A DNA stretch of 64,000 nucleotides from Ktedonobacter racemifer DSM 44963 (lineage in GTDB: Bacteria; Chloroflexota; Ktedonobacteria; Ktedonobacterales; Ktedonobacteraceae): the NCBI RefSeq assembly GCF_000178855.1, contig NZ_ADVG01000002.1:1240001-1304000 (forward strand), given 5' to 3'. Under the pieces are notes generated by a model. That model saw only the letters and a list, made by a program, of their open reading frames with translations. It was not told where the DNA came from and made no database searches. The number at the start of each line of letters is the position of its first letter. Position 1 is the stretch's first letter. A program made the translations under genes and the position numbers. Of this stretch, positions 46,895 through 55,638 are shown one piece after another.

Positions 46895-48832
46895 TTAGGC
46901 CAGGGTATGCTGCTGGGTCCCCAGCATCTCGCGTACAACCTCTTTCAGGTGGGCGGAGGAGAGGCCATAAAGCTCCTTCAAGATCGTCGGTGCGCCATGC
47001 TCCACATATTTATCGGGGAGAGCTATCAATCGCGTCTCGATATCACGCAACAATCCATGCTGCTCGAACAGCTCCAGTACGGCACTGCCAAAGCCACCAG
47101 CCAGCACATGATCTTCAATGGTGACGATGCGGCGCGTCGTTTTCGCCAGGTGCAAGAATAGCTCTTCGTCCAGCGGCTTGGCCCAACGCGCATTGACGAT
47201 GGTCGCCTTGATGCCTTCCTGCGCCAGTTCTTTGGCCGCGATCTCCGCCTGGGCCACCGTTGAGCCATAGGCTAGAATAGCGCAATCGGTGCGCTCCGCC
47301 TCCTCCAATGTCGCAGGACTGAGTAGCTCAGCTTTACCGACCTCCAGCATGTGAAGTTCGTCGCTCATCTCGATACCCAGCGCCTTGCCACGAGGATAGC
47401 GTAGGGCGACCGGACCATCCAGGTACACGGCGGTATAGAGCATATGGCGGAGTTCCTCTTCATCCTTGGGCGCCATGACCTTCATATGGGGAAGAATACG
47501 CATAAAGGCGGTATCAAAGACACCATGCTGCGTCTGGCCATCCTCGCCCACGATTCCGGCGCGATCCATGGCGAAGACGACGTGCAGGTCCTGCACACAG
47601 ACATCATGCATGACCTGGTCGAAGGCGCGCTGCATAAAGGTGGAGTAGATCGCGATCACGGGTTTAATACCCAGCGTCGCCATACCAGCGGCAAAGGTCA
47701 CGGCATGCTGCTCGGCAATGCCCACGTCAAAGTAGCGCTCGGGGAAACGCTGGTGCATCTTCTTCAGGCCCGTGCCCTCAGCCATGGCGGCGGTAATACC
47801 AACTACAGAGGGATCTTTCTCCGCGATCTCAACCAGAGTGTTGGCAAAGACTTCGGTGTAGGTCGGAGGATCACCGGCATTCTTTTTGATGATGCCAGTC
47901 TTGTAATCATAGGCGCCCGGGCCATGCCACTTGGTAGAATCGCTCTCAGCGACCTCCCAGCCCTTGCCCTTCTTCGTCACCACCTGGACCATCACCGGTC
48001 CCTCGATATGCTTCACATTCTCGAATACATCAAGCATGCTGGGGATATCATGTCCATCAAAGGGGCCAAAGAACTTGATGCCCAGTTCTTCGAAGATCGC
48101 GCCACTCTTGCTATGCATCACAAACTGCTTAAAGCTGGTCTCAGCTCGCCCCGCAGCCTCGCGTGCCTTGTCGCCCAACACAGGGAAACGCTCGATTGAG
48201 CCCTTCGCCATGTCGCGCAGGCGCTGATAGCTGGGAGTCGTCTGGACCTTGCGCACCTGGCTAAGATATTGATGTAGCGCGCCTACATTGTCGGAGATAG
48301 ATTTATCATTATCGTTTAGAACAATGATCAGGTTTTTCTTCATGCTGCCAGCATTATTGATGGCTTCCAGGGCCATACCACCTGTTAGCGCACCGTCACC
48401 GATAATCGCAACGACCTTGGTATCTTCACCTTTCAGGTCGCGCGCAGCCGCCATACCCAGGGCCGCGGAGATCGAGGTGCTGGCATGGCTGGCACCAAAG
48501 GTATCATAGGGACTTTCATCACGGCGCAGATAACCAGAGAGACCACCAAACTGGCGAATGGTATGGAAGCGCTCGCGGCGCCCAGTCAAGAGCTTATGGA
48601 CATAGGCCTGGTGCCCGATATCCCAGACAAGAAGATCATTTGGCGTATTAAATACGCGATGCAAGGCCATTGTCAGCTCGACCACCCCCAGGTTTGGCGC
48701 GATATGTCCACCCCGCACGGAGACCTTCTCAATAATCTCCTTCCGTATCTCCCCCGCCAGTTGTTCCATTTGCGGGACCGTGAGGGCGCGCAGTTGCTCT
48801 GGGCTATCAATGGTATCAAGTATGCTGGTCAA
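46895..48832 (-). CDS. dxs: 1-Deoxy-D-xylulose-5-phosphate synthase
   Basis: 645 residues, the entry enzyme of the MEP pathway, joining pyruvate and glyceraldehyde phosphate with thiamine diphosphate. Motifs: GHQAYVHKLLTGR, the TPP site GDGALTGGMALEAINNAG with ILNDND-like LNDNDKSI, EGTGLKKMHQRFPERYFDVGIAEQHAVTFAAGMA with catalytic Glu, and DRAGIVGEDGQTQHGVFD. The start is most likely the TTG at 48832, with GGGAGGAAACC before it; the ATG 17 codons upstream lacks a ribosome site. It stands apart from dxr and ispG. Confidence 0.95.
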   Translation of the reverse strand: MTSILDTIDSPEQLRALTVPQMEQLAGEIRKEIIEKVSVRGGHIAPNLGVVELTMALHRVFNTPNDLLVWDIGHQAYVHKLLTGRRERFHTIRQFGGLSGYLRRDESPYDTFGASHASTSISAALGMAAARDLKGEDTKVVAIIGDGALTGGMALEAINNAGSMKKNLIIVLNDNDKSISDNVGALHQYLSQVRKVQTTPSYQRLRDMAKGSIERFPVLGDKAREAAGRAETSFKQFVMHSKSGAIFEELGIKFFGPFDGHDIPSMLDVFENVKHIEGPVMVQVVTKKGKGWEVAESDSTKWHGPGAYDYKTGIIKKNAGDPPTYTEVFANTLVEIAEKDPSVVGITAAMAEGTGLKKMHQRFPERYFDVGIAEQHAVTFAAGMATLGIKPVIAIYSTFMQRAFDQVMHDVCVQDLHVVFAMDRAGIVGEDGQTQHGVFDTAFMRILPHMKVMAPKDEEELRHMLYTAVYLDGPVALRYPRGKALGIEMSDELHMLEVGKAELLSPATLEEAERTDCAILAYGSTVAQAEIAAKELAQEGIKATIVNARWAKPLDEELFLHLAKTTRRIVTIEDHVLAGGFGSAVLELFEQHGLLRDIETRLIALPDKYVEHGAPTILKELYGLSSAHLKEVVREMLGTQQHTLA

Positions 48833-49378
48833 AGGTTTCCTCCCACTATTGTTGCGCCGATCTCTCTTGCCGGGGCAAAACACAATCAGCCGGACATCCT
48901 CGGTGATATCCCTATTATTTTACTTTTCGATCTACTATATATGATGATGCAGATAAACGACAGAATGGGTCTACTTTGTTAGATGCTCTCCGTTATGCTT
49001 TCAATATTATAGGATTGTCGGCTTCTTTCTCGCAAACCTTTGACCCAAAAAATTCATGCACTTAGGGTCTTGACAAGGCTTAAAACAGCTCCCCACGCGG
49101 CTTCAAACCCTCTCAAACCTCCCTTGACAGCCTGGCACTTTCTTTTTATTATGACACATGAGGGACTACTTTGAGCACGGAACATCGTTCACTTGCTCTA
49201 AAGCTCGTATCGGCTCATCTTTCTTTTTCAGCGTAAGTTACCCATTGCTTCATTATAAACACAGCAGTAAACGCACACGCCACGGCGTGCAATGAAAGGA
49301 GGGGCGGCTCTCGCGCGTTGATTGGACCCCCAGGGATGATGGATCTGTACACGCAACAAACGCGAGACCGCGCAACCC
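48833..49378. other. Divergent control region of dxs and the acidic-protein gene
   Basis: About 545 bases; no convincing gene. It contains a strong plus-strand promoter at 49124-49152 and an additional TTGACA at about 49070. The leader of about 220 bases before 49379 shows no fold I can name. Confidence 0.5.
49124..49152 (+). promoter_or_regulatory. Strong sigma-70-type promoter of the acidic-protein gene
   Basis: TTGACA at 49124-49129, 17-base spacer, TATTAT at 49147-49152. The same boxes as the tRNA-Val promoter; transcription would start near 49159. Confidence 0.78.
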
Positions 49379-49891
49379 ATGTCGAAAAAAGATAACGAGA
49401 AAGACTCAGACAGGCCACATTACTATTCCCAGTTCTGGCTGGATGTCGCAGCCGGACGCAGAATCATCGGCGCTCCCAAGGAAGAGGGCGAGGGCGAGGG
49501 CGAGAATGAGGCACCTATTGCGCCTGCTCCGATTCGCAGAGCTTCTCGCGTACAGGAAAACATTCAGGAAGAGATCGTTCATCCCTCGGCAACCTTCGAT
49601 CAGGAAGAGGTAGCTGAAGAGGAAGAGAGCGCTTTCGCCAGCAACGAGTTAGAAGAAGTTGTAGACGCGGACCTTCCCGACGTTGACATCGCTGAAGACG
49701 AAGAGTACAGCGCGGAAGAAGGAGAAGAAGAAGAAGAGGAGGAGGAAGAAGAGGATCTCTACGACTCAGCAGAGGAAGAGGAAGAAGAGGAAGGTGCGGA
49801 ATGGGGCGCACGCGGACGCAAGAAGGCCAAGCCGACTCGTGCCGTCAAACCCGCCAAGAAGCCACGTCGGGACACTCGCCGGGGTTTCTAG
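49379..49891 (+). CDS. Highly acidic low-complexity protein, unknown function
   Basis: 170 residues. The N-terminal 35 residues are ordinary (HYYSQFWLDVAAGRRIIGAP); the middle is Glu-rich with runs of nine and seven glutamates; the last 28 residues are Lys/Arg-rich. The charge separation suggests a disordered protein that binds a basic partner through the middle or nucleic acid through the tail. No family recognised. The ATG has no clear ribosome site, but a strong promoter precedes it, and the frame ends cleanly in a hairpin. It could be very abundant if the promoter is used. Confidence 0.65.
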   Translation: MSKKDNEKDSDRPHYYSQFWLDVAAGRRIIGAPKEEGEGEGENEAPIAPAPIRRASRVQENIQEEIVHPSATFDQEEVAEEEESAFASNELEEVVDADLPDVDIAEDEEYSAEEGEEEEEEEEEEDLYDSAEEEEEEEGAEWGARGRKKAKPTRAVKPAKKPRRDTRRGF

Positions 49892-49954
49892 CACACATCA
49901 AGAAGCAGGTCGCCTCTCACGAGAGGCGACCTGCTTCTTGATGTGTGCTAGAAA
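49885..49954. repeat. Long hairpin (34-bp arms) containing a stop codon
   Basis: Arms 49885-49918 and 49921-49954 are fully complementary, with only two bases between (four-base CACG loop in practice). The left arm holds the TAG of the acidic-protein gene at 49889-49891. It lies between this gene and convergent gdhA, whose stop is 36 bases away. Confidence 0.9.
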
Positions 49955-49989
49955 GCACGTCGCACGCCGCGCGCCTAAACGCTCCTGTG

Positions 49990-51255
49990 CTAAGGATAGA
50001 TGCCTCGCACCTGAGTTGCCTCCGCAACACGCGCAATTGCCAGCATATTCGCCGCCAGGCGCATATCACAGTGATATTCATCAGCGGTCCGCGCAACCGC
50101 ATCAAAGGCTTTATTGATGATGACTTCAAGCCTGCGGGTAATTTCTTCGACCCCCCAGAAAAAGCTTTGAATGTCCTGTACCCACTCAAAGTAACTCACC
50201 GTGACGCCACCTGCATTGGCCAGGATATCAGGAACTAATAATATCCCCTTCTGGAAAAGGATCTCATCGGCTTCAGGGGTCGTCGGGCCATTGGCGGCCT
50301 CGGTAATAATCTGGGCTTGAATGCGCCCGGCATTCTGGGCATGAATCACACCTTCAATCGCGGCGGGGATAAGCACATCGCATGGCACCTCCAGTGTCTC
50401 CTCGGGTGTCACGACCTGCCCGAGGGAATAGCTGGCAACCGAGCCATGCTCTTGCTTGTGGCGCAGCACCGCCGCTGGGTCCAGGCCATCCTCGTTGTAG
50501 ATGCCACCACGACTATCACAGACCGCAACCACCTTACAGCCCTCGTTATGGAAGAGGCGTGCGGCAATTGCTCCCGCATTGCCAAAGCCCTGGATGCTCA
50601 CTCGCGCCCCCTTCAAGGGCATACCCAGGCGCTGGGCAGCACGCCTGCTCACGAATAAGACGCCTGTGGCGGTCGCCTCGTTGCGCCCCTCGCTACCACC
50701 AATCGAGAGCGGCTTACCCGTTACCACGGCTGGAATGGAGAAGCCCGCGTGCATGGAGTAAGTATCCATCATCCAGGCCATAATCTGGGAATTGGTGTTG
50801 ATATCGGGGGCGGGAATATCGCTATGAGGACCAATGATAATCGAGATCTCGGTGGTGTAGCGACGCGTCAGGCGCTCAAGTTCGGCGGGGGTCATACGCC
50901 GGGGATTACAGATCACCCCGCCCTTCGCTCCGCCGTAGGGGATGCCGACCACGGCACACTTCCAGGTCATCCACATAGCCAGCGCTTTGATCTCGTCAAG
51001 CGTCACCTGGGGGCTATAGCGAATACCGCCCTTCGCCGGGCCACGATTAACATTATGCTGGACACGATAGCCAGTAAATGTCTTGATGGACCCGTCGTCC
51101 AGGCGTACCGGAAAATGGACGGTCAACTCACGCTTCGGCTGACGCAAGATCTCGCGCATATCTTCGGAGAGTTGCAGCCGTTCGGCGGCCAGCTCAAACT
51201 GCTGGACCGCCATCTCATAGGGATTGAAAGAGAAAGACCTGACCTCATCGTCCAT
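49990..51255 (-). CDS. gdhA: Glutamate dehydrogenase (Glu/Leu/Phe/Val dehydrogenase family)
   Basis: 421 residues, the length of hexameric NAD(P)-dependent glutamate dehydrogenases of Gram-positive type. Substrate-binding VHFPVRLDDGSIKTFTGYRVQHN, catalytic Lys in GPAKGGIRY and MWMTWKCAVVGIPYGGAKGGVICNP, then SIQGFGNAGAIAARLFHNEG for the cofactor. Reversible conversion of glutamate and 2-oxoglutarate plus ammonia links nitrogen and carbon use. The coenzyme-site pattern GFGNAG followed by VCDSRG suits NAD. It follows gatB after 80 bases on the same strand. Confidence 0.94.
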   Translation of the reverse strand: MDDEVRSFSFNPYEMAVQQFELAAERLQLSEDMREILRQPKRELTVHFPVRLDDGSIKTFTGYRVQHNVNRGPAKGGIRYSPQVTLDEIKALAMWMTWKCAVVGIPYGGAKGGVICNPRRMTPAELERLTRRYTTEISIIIGPHSDIPAPDINTNSQIMAWMMDTYSMHAGFSIPAVVTGKPLSIGGSEGRNEATATGVLFVSRRAAQRLGMPLKGARVSIQGFGNAGAIAARLFHNEGCKVVAVCDSRGGIYNEDGLDPAAVLRHKQEHGSVASYSLGQVVTPEETLEVPCDVLIPAAIEGVIHAQNAGRIQAQIITEAANGPTTPEADEILFQKGILLVPDILANAGGVTVSYFEWVQDIQSFFWGVEEITRRLEVIINKAFDAVARTADEYHCDMRLAANMLAIARVAEATQVRGIYP

Positions 51256-51335
51256 GTCTTACGCTGCTCCTTCTTTAGCGCGCAAGCAGCCTTTCTGACT
51301 CGCGGGTCTGACGCGGGAGACCGCTCGCGTGCAAA

Positions 51336-52823
51336 CTATCCTTGCAGGCTCTCTAATTTAGCCTTCAATACAGACTGTACCATATCGGCCTTGGCCTGAC
51401 CACGTGTCTGTTTCATCACCTGGCCCACCAGGGCTTGCATGGCATTCATCTTGCCACCCAGATAGTCATTGACGATCTTCTGGTTTTTGGCAATGATGTC
51501 GTTAATGATAGGCTCAAGGGCACTGGCATCGGTAATAGGTGGCTTAAAGCCCTTCTTCTCGACCACTTTCGCTGGCATCTCGCCGGTCGCAAAGGACTCA
51601 TCCAGAACCTCTTTGGCCTGCTTGCCTGTGATACGCTCGGCATCAAGCAGATCGAGCAAGTTGGCGACAGCCTCGGGCGAGAGGGGTGACTCTTGAACCG
51701 GGATGGATTTCGCCTTCAGCAGACGCACCACGTCGCTTAAGATCCAGTTGCTGGCGGATTTGGCACGTCCCTTTGTATCCTTCACTTTTGACACGCTTAG
51801 CACACGCTCAAAGTAATCGCCGAGTGGTTTATCCTCGGTCATGACATTTGCCTCTTGCTCAGAGAGGCCATAGTCTGAAGCATAACGCGCACGACGGGCA
51901 TCGGGCAGTTCGGGCAGGCTGGCCTGAATCTCCTCAACGTACTTACGGCTAATGACCAGGGGTGGCAGGTCTGGCTCAGGGAAGTAGCGATAATCGTTGG
52001 CATGCTCTTTGACGCGCTGGGTTACCGTGACGCCACGCGCCTCGTCCCAGCCACGGGTCTCCTGGCGAATGTTGCCGCCCTCGCGCAGGACGGCGATCTG
52101 GCGCTTTGCCTCGTATTCCAGCGCGCGCTCGACTGAGCGGAAACTGTTCATATTCTTGATCTCGGTCTTGGTGCCCAGCTTCTCCTGGCCACGTGGACGC
52201 ACCGACACGTTGGCGTCGCAGCGCAGGCTGCCCTCTTCCATACGCCCGGACGAAACCCCCAGGTAGACCAGCGTCTCGCGCAACTTCTGCATATAGAGGC
52301 GCGCCTCCTCGGGAGTGCGCATATCCGGCTCACTGACGATCTCCATCAGTGCCGTCCCCGCGCGGTTGACGTCGATCAAGCTATAGCCCTCACGGTGCTG
52401 CAGCTTGGCGGTATCCTCCTCCAGGTGCACACGCGTGATGCCGATACGCCGGTTCTGCCCGCTAACCTCGACCGTCAAATAGCCATCGCGGCTCAAAGGA
52501 ATATCGTACTGTGAGATTTGATAGCCCTTCATCAAATCGGGATAGGGATAGCTCTTGCGGTCAAACTTGGAGTACTCGGGAATCGAGCAATGCAGAGCGA
52601 GCGCCGTCATAATGGTATACTTTACGGCCTCTTCGTTGATGACGGGCAACACACCAGGCATGCCCATGCACACGGGGCAAACATGGGTGTTGGGAGCCTC
52701 ATTAGCATAGCCAGTGCTACATGAGCAGAACATCTTACTCTTTGTGAGCAGTTGAGAATGGACCTCCAGGCCAATCACGACCTCGAAATCCGTATCGATG
52801 GGAGTAGAAGCAGTTGTAGTCAT
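51336..52823 (-). CDS. gatB: Aspartyl/glutamyl-tRNA(Asn/Gln) amidotransferase subunit B
   Basis: 495 residues, full length. It binds misacylated tRNA and phosphorylates the side chain so that GatA can amidate it. Features: EVVIGLEVHSQLLTKSKMFC with zinc cysteines in FCSCSTGYANEAPNTHVCPVCMGMPG, DRKSYPYPDLMKGYQISQYD, RVHLEEDTAKL, ALMEIVSEPDMR, and the C-terminal YqeY-like tail (LVGQVMKQTRGQAKADMV). gatA and gatC are not in this window. Confidence 0.95.
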   Translation of the reverse strand: MTTTASTPIDTDFEVVIGLEVHSQLLTKSKMFCSCSTGYANEAPNTHVCPVCMGMPGVLPVINEEAVKYTIMTALALHCSIPEYSKFDRKSYPYPDLMKGYQISQYDIPLSRDGYLTVEVSGQNRRIGITRVHLEEDTAKLQHREGYSLIDVNRAGTALMEIVSEPDMRTPEEARLYMQKLRETLVYLGVSSGRMEEGSLRCDANVSVRPRGQEKLGTKTEIKNMNSFRSVERALEYEAKRQIAVLREGGNIRQETRGWDEARGVTVTQRVKEHANDYRYFPEPDLPPLVISRKYVEEIQASLPELPDARRARYASDYGLSEQEANVMTEDKPLGDYFERVLSVSKVKDTKGRAKSASNWILSDVVRLLKAKSIPVQESPLSPEAVANLLDLLDAERITGKQAKEVLDESFATGEMPAKVVEKKGFKPPITDASALEPIINDIIAKNQKIVNDYLGGKMNAMQALVGQVMKQTRGQAKADMVQSVLKAKLESLQG

Positions 52824-52877
52824 ACAGCCAACCCTTACCTTCTCTTAATCTTCGCCTTCTATGACTCTTCAGGTATC

Positions 52878-52962
52878 ACTCGCGCCTGCGGCGATCACTC
52901 GAGGATGGTAGTGTGGTGTTCCCTGGCGGCAGCAGGCCGCCAGGGAACACCACACTACCATC
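52878..52962. repeat. GC-rich tag plus long hairpin (27-bp arms)
   Basis: Tag CACTCGCGCCTGCGGCGATC at 52878-52897, then arms 52904-52930 and 52936-52962, fully complementary, loop AGCAG, inner core CTGGCGGC/GCCGCCAG. Left member of the composite at 52878-53211. Confidence 0.88.
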
Positions 52963-53152
52963 TCGAAATATTGTGCCTATGGTGTTAGCTCATATGCACA
53001 AGTTATTTGGTTTGTGGGTATGGAGCGTACTGGCAGCAACCACTAGCTGCCAGGGAACACCACACTACCATTTCTCGAAATACTGTGCCTATGATGTTAG
53101 CTTACGCTATGCACAAGTTATTTGGTTTGTGGGTGCGGAGCATGCTGGCAGC
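52941..53152 (+). repeat. Imperfect direct repeat of about 100 bp with chimeric hairpin core
   Basis: 52941-53037 and 53051-53152 are about 85 percent identical (CAGGGAACACCACACTACCA through GGTTTGTGGGT to GGCAGC). At their junction CTGGCAGC (53030-53037) pairs with GCTGCCAG (53046-53053), but outside this core the left side resembles the arm of the hairpin at 53126 and the right side the arm of the hairpin at 52904, so the longer arms do not pair. Confidence 0.8.
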
Positions 53153-53211
53153 CACGGGCTGCCAGCATGCTCCGCACCCACAAACTGGGCGAGCGCCGCA
53201 GGCGCGAGAAG
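53126..53211. repeat. Long hairpin (28-bp arms) plus GC-rich tag
   Basis: Arms 53126-53153 and 53157-53184 are fully complementary, loop ACG, inner core GGCAGCC/GGCTGCC. The tag GCGAGCGCCGCAGGCGCGAG follows at 53189-53208, in the opposite orientation to the tag at 52878. Confidence 0.88.
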
Positions 53212-53571
53212 TCCTGAATATTTGCTACCTTCTGAAAGACATGAGGTTTCTTGCGTTTTGCTGTAAGTCTAGTCCTTTCTGCGCCATTCGTCAATGGGAT
53301 AGCGCAACAAAAGGCAGAAGCCACAAGAAACAGCACAAATAGACCTTTGGATATACCACTAGCTACTTGCTCGCTATCCATTGCATTACAAAGCAAAATA
53401 GCGTACAATTTTGGCTGTATCAACGGTTGATTCATAGAGAGAAGATAGCCTGTCGCAGGCACTACTGCTTCATTTGTCTCGCTTAGGTATTCATCGCAAC
53501 GCTTGCTTCCTTCTATAAGCGCATCTGTACATAACGCCTGGACACCCTCATTTCTCTCTTAGGGCGAGCCG

Positions 53572-53600
53572 TTGGCATTTTTAGCAAAATACGATATACT
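53572..53600 (+). promoter_or_regulatory. Promoter of the MglA-like GTPase gene
   Basis: TTGGCA at 53572-53577, 17-base spacer, TATACT at 53595-53600. Transcription would start near 53607, about 90 bases before the ATG. Confidence 0.75.
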
Positions 53601-53698
53601 GTCCTCGACAGTAGTAGCATACACTACTGCCTGATATACCCTATTATATAGCATATCTCAGGCGGTGGACGTAAGAGCGGGCAGGAGAACGAATCGAC

Positions 53699-54283
53699 AT
53701 GTCTCTGATCAATATGGCAAAGCGAGAGATCAATTGTAAAATTGTCTACTATGGCATTGGTCTATGTGGCAAGACAACAAACCTTCACTACATCCATCAG
53801 GCCGTCAGCCCTAAAGATGTAGGGAGCATGGTTTCCATCGATACCGAGACCGAGCGCACGCTTTACTTTGACCTGCTCCCCCTCGAGTTAGGCAAGGTCC
53901 ACGGATTTACTATTCGCTTTCAGCTCTACACTGTTCCTGGCCAGATTCTTTATCAACAAACACGCATCTCCGTGCTCAAGGGCGCTGACTGCGTTGTTTT
54001 TGTCGCCGACTCGCAGGCCAGCAAGCTACAGGAAAATATCGAGTGCTGGAACGAGTTGCAAGAACAGTTGCGCCGTATGAATAAGGACGTTACCGATTTC
54101 CCCCTGGTCATGCAGTGGAATAAACGCGATCTGCAAGATACCCTGCCGGTCTCTGTCCTGGAGAAGTACCTCAACCCCTACCGCGTCCCCAGCTTTGAAG
54201 CCGTTGCGGTCACTGGGAAGGGAGTTATCGAATCCCTGCGCGTGGGCATCAACACCACCCTGCAGCGCCTGGAGCGCATCTAG
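53699..54283 (+). CDS. MglA-like small Ras/Arf-type GTPase
   Basis: 194 residues of the bacterial MglA family. P loop YYGIGLCGKTTNLHYIH (about 18-34), switch region SIDTETERTLYFDLLPLEL, and TVPGQILYQQTR where Ras has DxxGQ, NKRDL for guanine. The Thr in place of the G3 Asp is usual for MglA. In Myxococcus MglA controls polarity with its activator MglB; many bacteria have orphan forms next to roadblock genes. No roadblock/MglB gene is adjacent; the next gene is a NarL-type regulator. Partner and process unknown. Single gene with its own promoter. Confidence 0.9.
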   Translation: MSLINMAKREINCKIVYYGIGLCGKTTNLHYIHQAVSPKDVGSMVSIDTETERTLYFDLLPLELGKVHGFTIRFQLYTVPGQILYQQTRISVLKGADCVVFVADSQASKLQENIECWNELQEQLRRMNKDVTDFPLVMQWNKRDLQDTLPVSVLEKYLNPYRVPSFEAVAVTGKGVIESLRVGINTTLQRLERI

Positions 54284-54689
54284 CCCTCATACTCACCTAT
54301 GCCTATGATCGTAGAGACAGTCACACCTTACGTCTCCAGAAGGGAGTTGCCTCGGCGGCAATGCATTCAGATACGATGCAACTCCCTCACATAGGTTGCC
54401 ATTCCCTCCACCTTTCAAGCCTTTTTCAGTTCTCCTGCCCAATTCTCGCATTTGTAATGCAAACAAAATTTTTGTCTCTAACCAATTGTTCCCAGGACGT
54501 TTTGTGTGTATAATGGGCACACCAAAGGTAATAGTACTTTCCCCTGTCACCACAGGGACCATATTACTGGTTTAAAGAAGCTCTTTTAGCCAGTGCCGTG
54601 ATTTAGGAGTTTTTGCGATATTAAGAGTGTAGGCAGTGTCGCGGTGGTGCCCCCCCACGCTGTCTGCTGCTCTTCGATGAAGGATTTGC
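54284..54689. other. Region between the GTPase and the regulator
   Basis: About 405 bases. It contains a 10-bp inverted repeat (AGGGAGTTGC at 54341-54350 with GCAACTCCCT at 54378-54387), perhaps ending the GTPase transcript, and the promoter at 54486-54514. The leader of about 165 bases has no feature I can identify. Confidence 0.5.
54486..54514 (+). promoter_or_regulatory. Promoter of the atypical NarL regulator
   Basis: TTGTTC at 54486-54491, 17-base spacer, perfect TATAAT at 54509-54514 with TGTG just before it (extended -10 character). Start near 54521. Confidence 0.78.
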
Positions 54690-55382
54690 ATGGAAACGAT
54701 ACGTGTCATCATTATTGATGAACAACCCCTGTTCCGCGAGGGTATTCGCGCCACCCTCCAACGGATGGGTAACTGCGAAATTATTGGAGAGTCGACCGAC
54801 GCCACAGAAGTGCTGGATATTATCCGCACGAACACCGCTGATGTTGCCCTTATCGATGCAGGTCTCACTTCCTCTGATCCACTCGAGATAGCCCGGCAGA
54901 CGCGTCATCTTGCTCCACGGACGGCCATCATTATGCTTACGCCCTCCGAGGACGAGGAACGCCTATTTCAGTCCATCAAGGTTGGTGCAGCCGCATACTA
55001 CACACGCAATATCACAAGCGAAGAACTTGTCGACGCCGTGCGTAAAGTCAGTCAGGGCGAATACCTGATTAACGATGATGTCCTCTCCAAACCGCAGCTT
55101 GCCAGCCGCGTCCTCAGGTCATTCCATGAATTGACCGTGGAGAAGGAAGAGGGTACCCCCAAGGATAGCTATTCGCCCCTTTCAAGCCGCGAGGTCGAGA
55201 TTCTCGACTATATCGCACGGGGAAATAGCAACAAAGAGATCGCCAAGTCATTGAAGATCAGCGATCAAACGGTGAAAAACCATATCACCTCAATCTTGAA
55301 GAAGCTCTCGGTGAGTGACCGTACAGCGGCGGTTGTACACGCGCTCCGCCACGGCTGGATCAAGATTAACAACGAAGCCTAG
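54690..55382 (+). CDS. NarL-type response regulator with altered receiver
   Basis: 230 residues. Receiver 1-120 with Asp10 but Glu11 in place of the usual second Asp, phospho-acceptor Asp56 (ALIDAGL), Thr84, and Arg106 (YYTRN) in place of the invariant Lys. LuxR-type helix-turn-helix at about 160-220 (LSSREVEILDYIARGNSNKEIAKSLKISDQTVKNHITSILKKL). Loss of the Lys often means a receiver that signals poorly or independently of phosphate. No sensor kinase is adjacent. It has its own promoter; glgP follows 256 bases later and could be a target, but this is speculation. Confidence 0.88.
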   Translation: METIRVIIIDEQPLFREGIRATLQRMGNCEIIGESTDATEVLDIIRTNTADVALIDAGLTSSDPLEIARQTRHLAPRTAIIMLTPSEDEERLFQSIKVGAAAYYTRNITSEELVDAVRKVSQGEYLINDDVLSKPQLASRVLRSFHELTVEKEEGTPKDSYSPLSSREVEILDYIARGNSNKEIAKSLKISDQTVKNHITSILKKLSVSDRTAAVVHALRHGWIKINNEA

Positions 55383-55638
55383 CTTTCAACCAGAGCACAG
55401 GAGCAAGAAGGGCGGCCCATTCCAGAGATCCACTTGGAAGTCAAACCACCCTCCTTTCCTGTGCGCTCTTTTTTGCCCCCTCTTCCCCCCTTTTTATTTT
55501 GTACTGTTTTTTTGTATACTGGAAGTACGTGTACCTACTTATTCTTACTGAAATACTTTGACACACAAGTATTCGCCTTTTGGTGAGTCTGCATCTACAT
55601 ATGTCCTTCGTCCGCGAGAAGAAAGGAAGTCTAGACCT

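Larger units (their letters stand above)
52824..53698. other. Divergent region of gatB and the MglA-like gene, rich in hairpins
   Basis: About 875 bases without a gene. 52878-53211 is a composite of two tagged hairpins facing each other and a chimeric copy between them. 53212-53560 shows nothing I can name; the MglA promoter is at 53572-53600. Confidence 0.6.

Noticed and set aside
49500..49820. Leu/Pro-rich minus-strand frame opposite the acidic gene
   Set aside because: It is the complement of GAA/GAG runs; no family features and no start signals.
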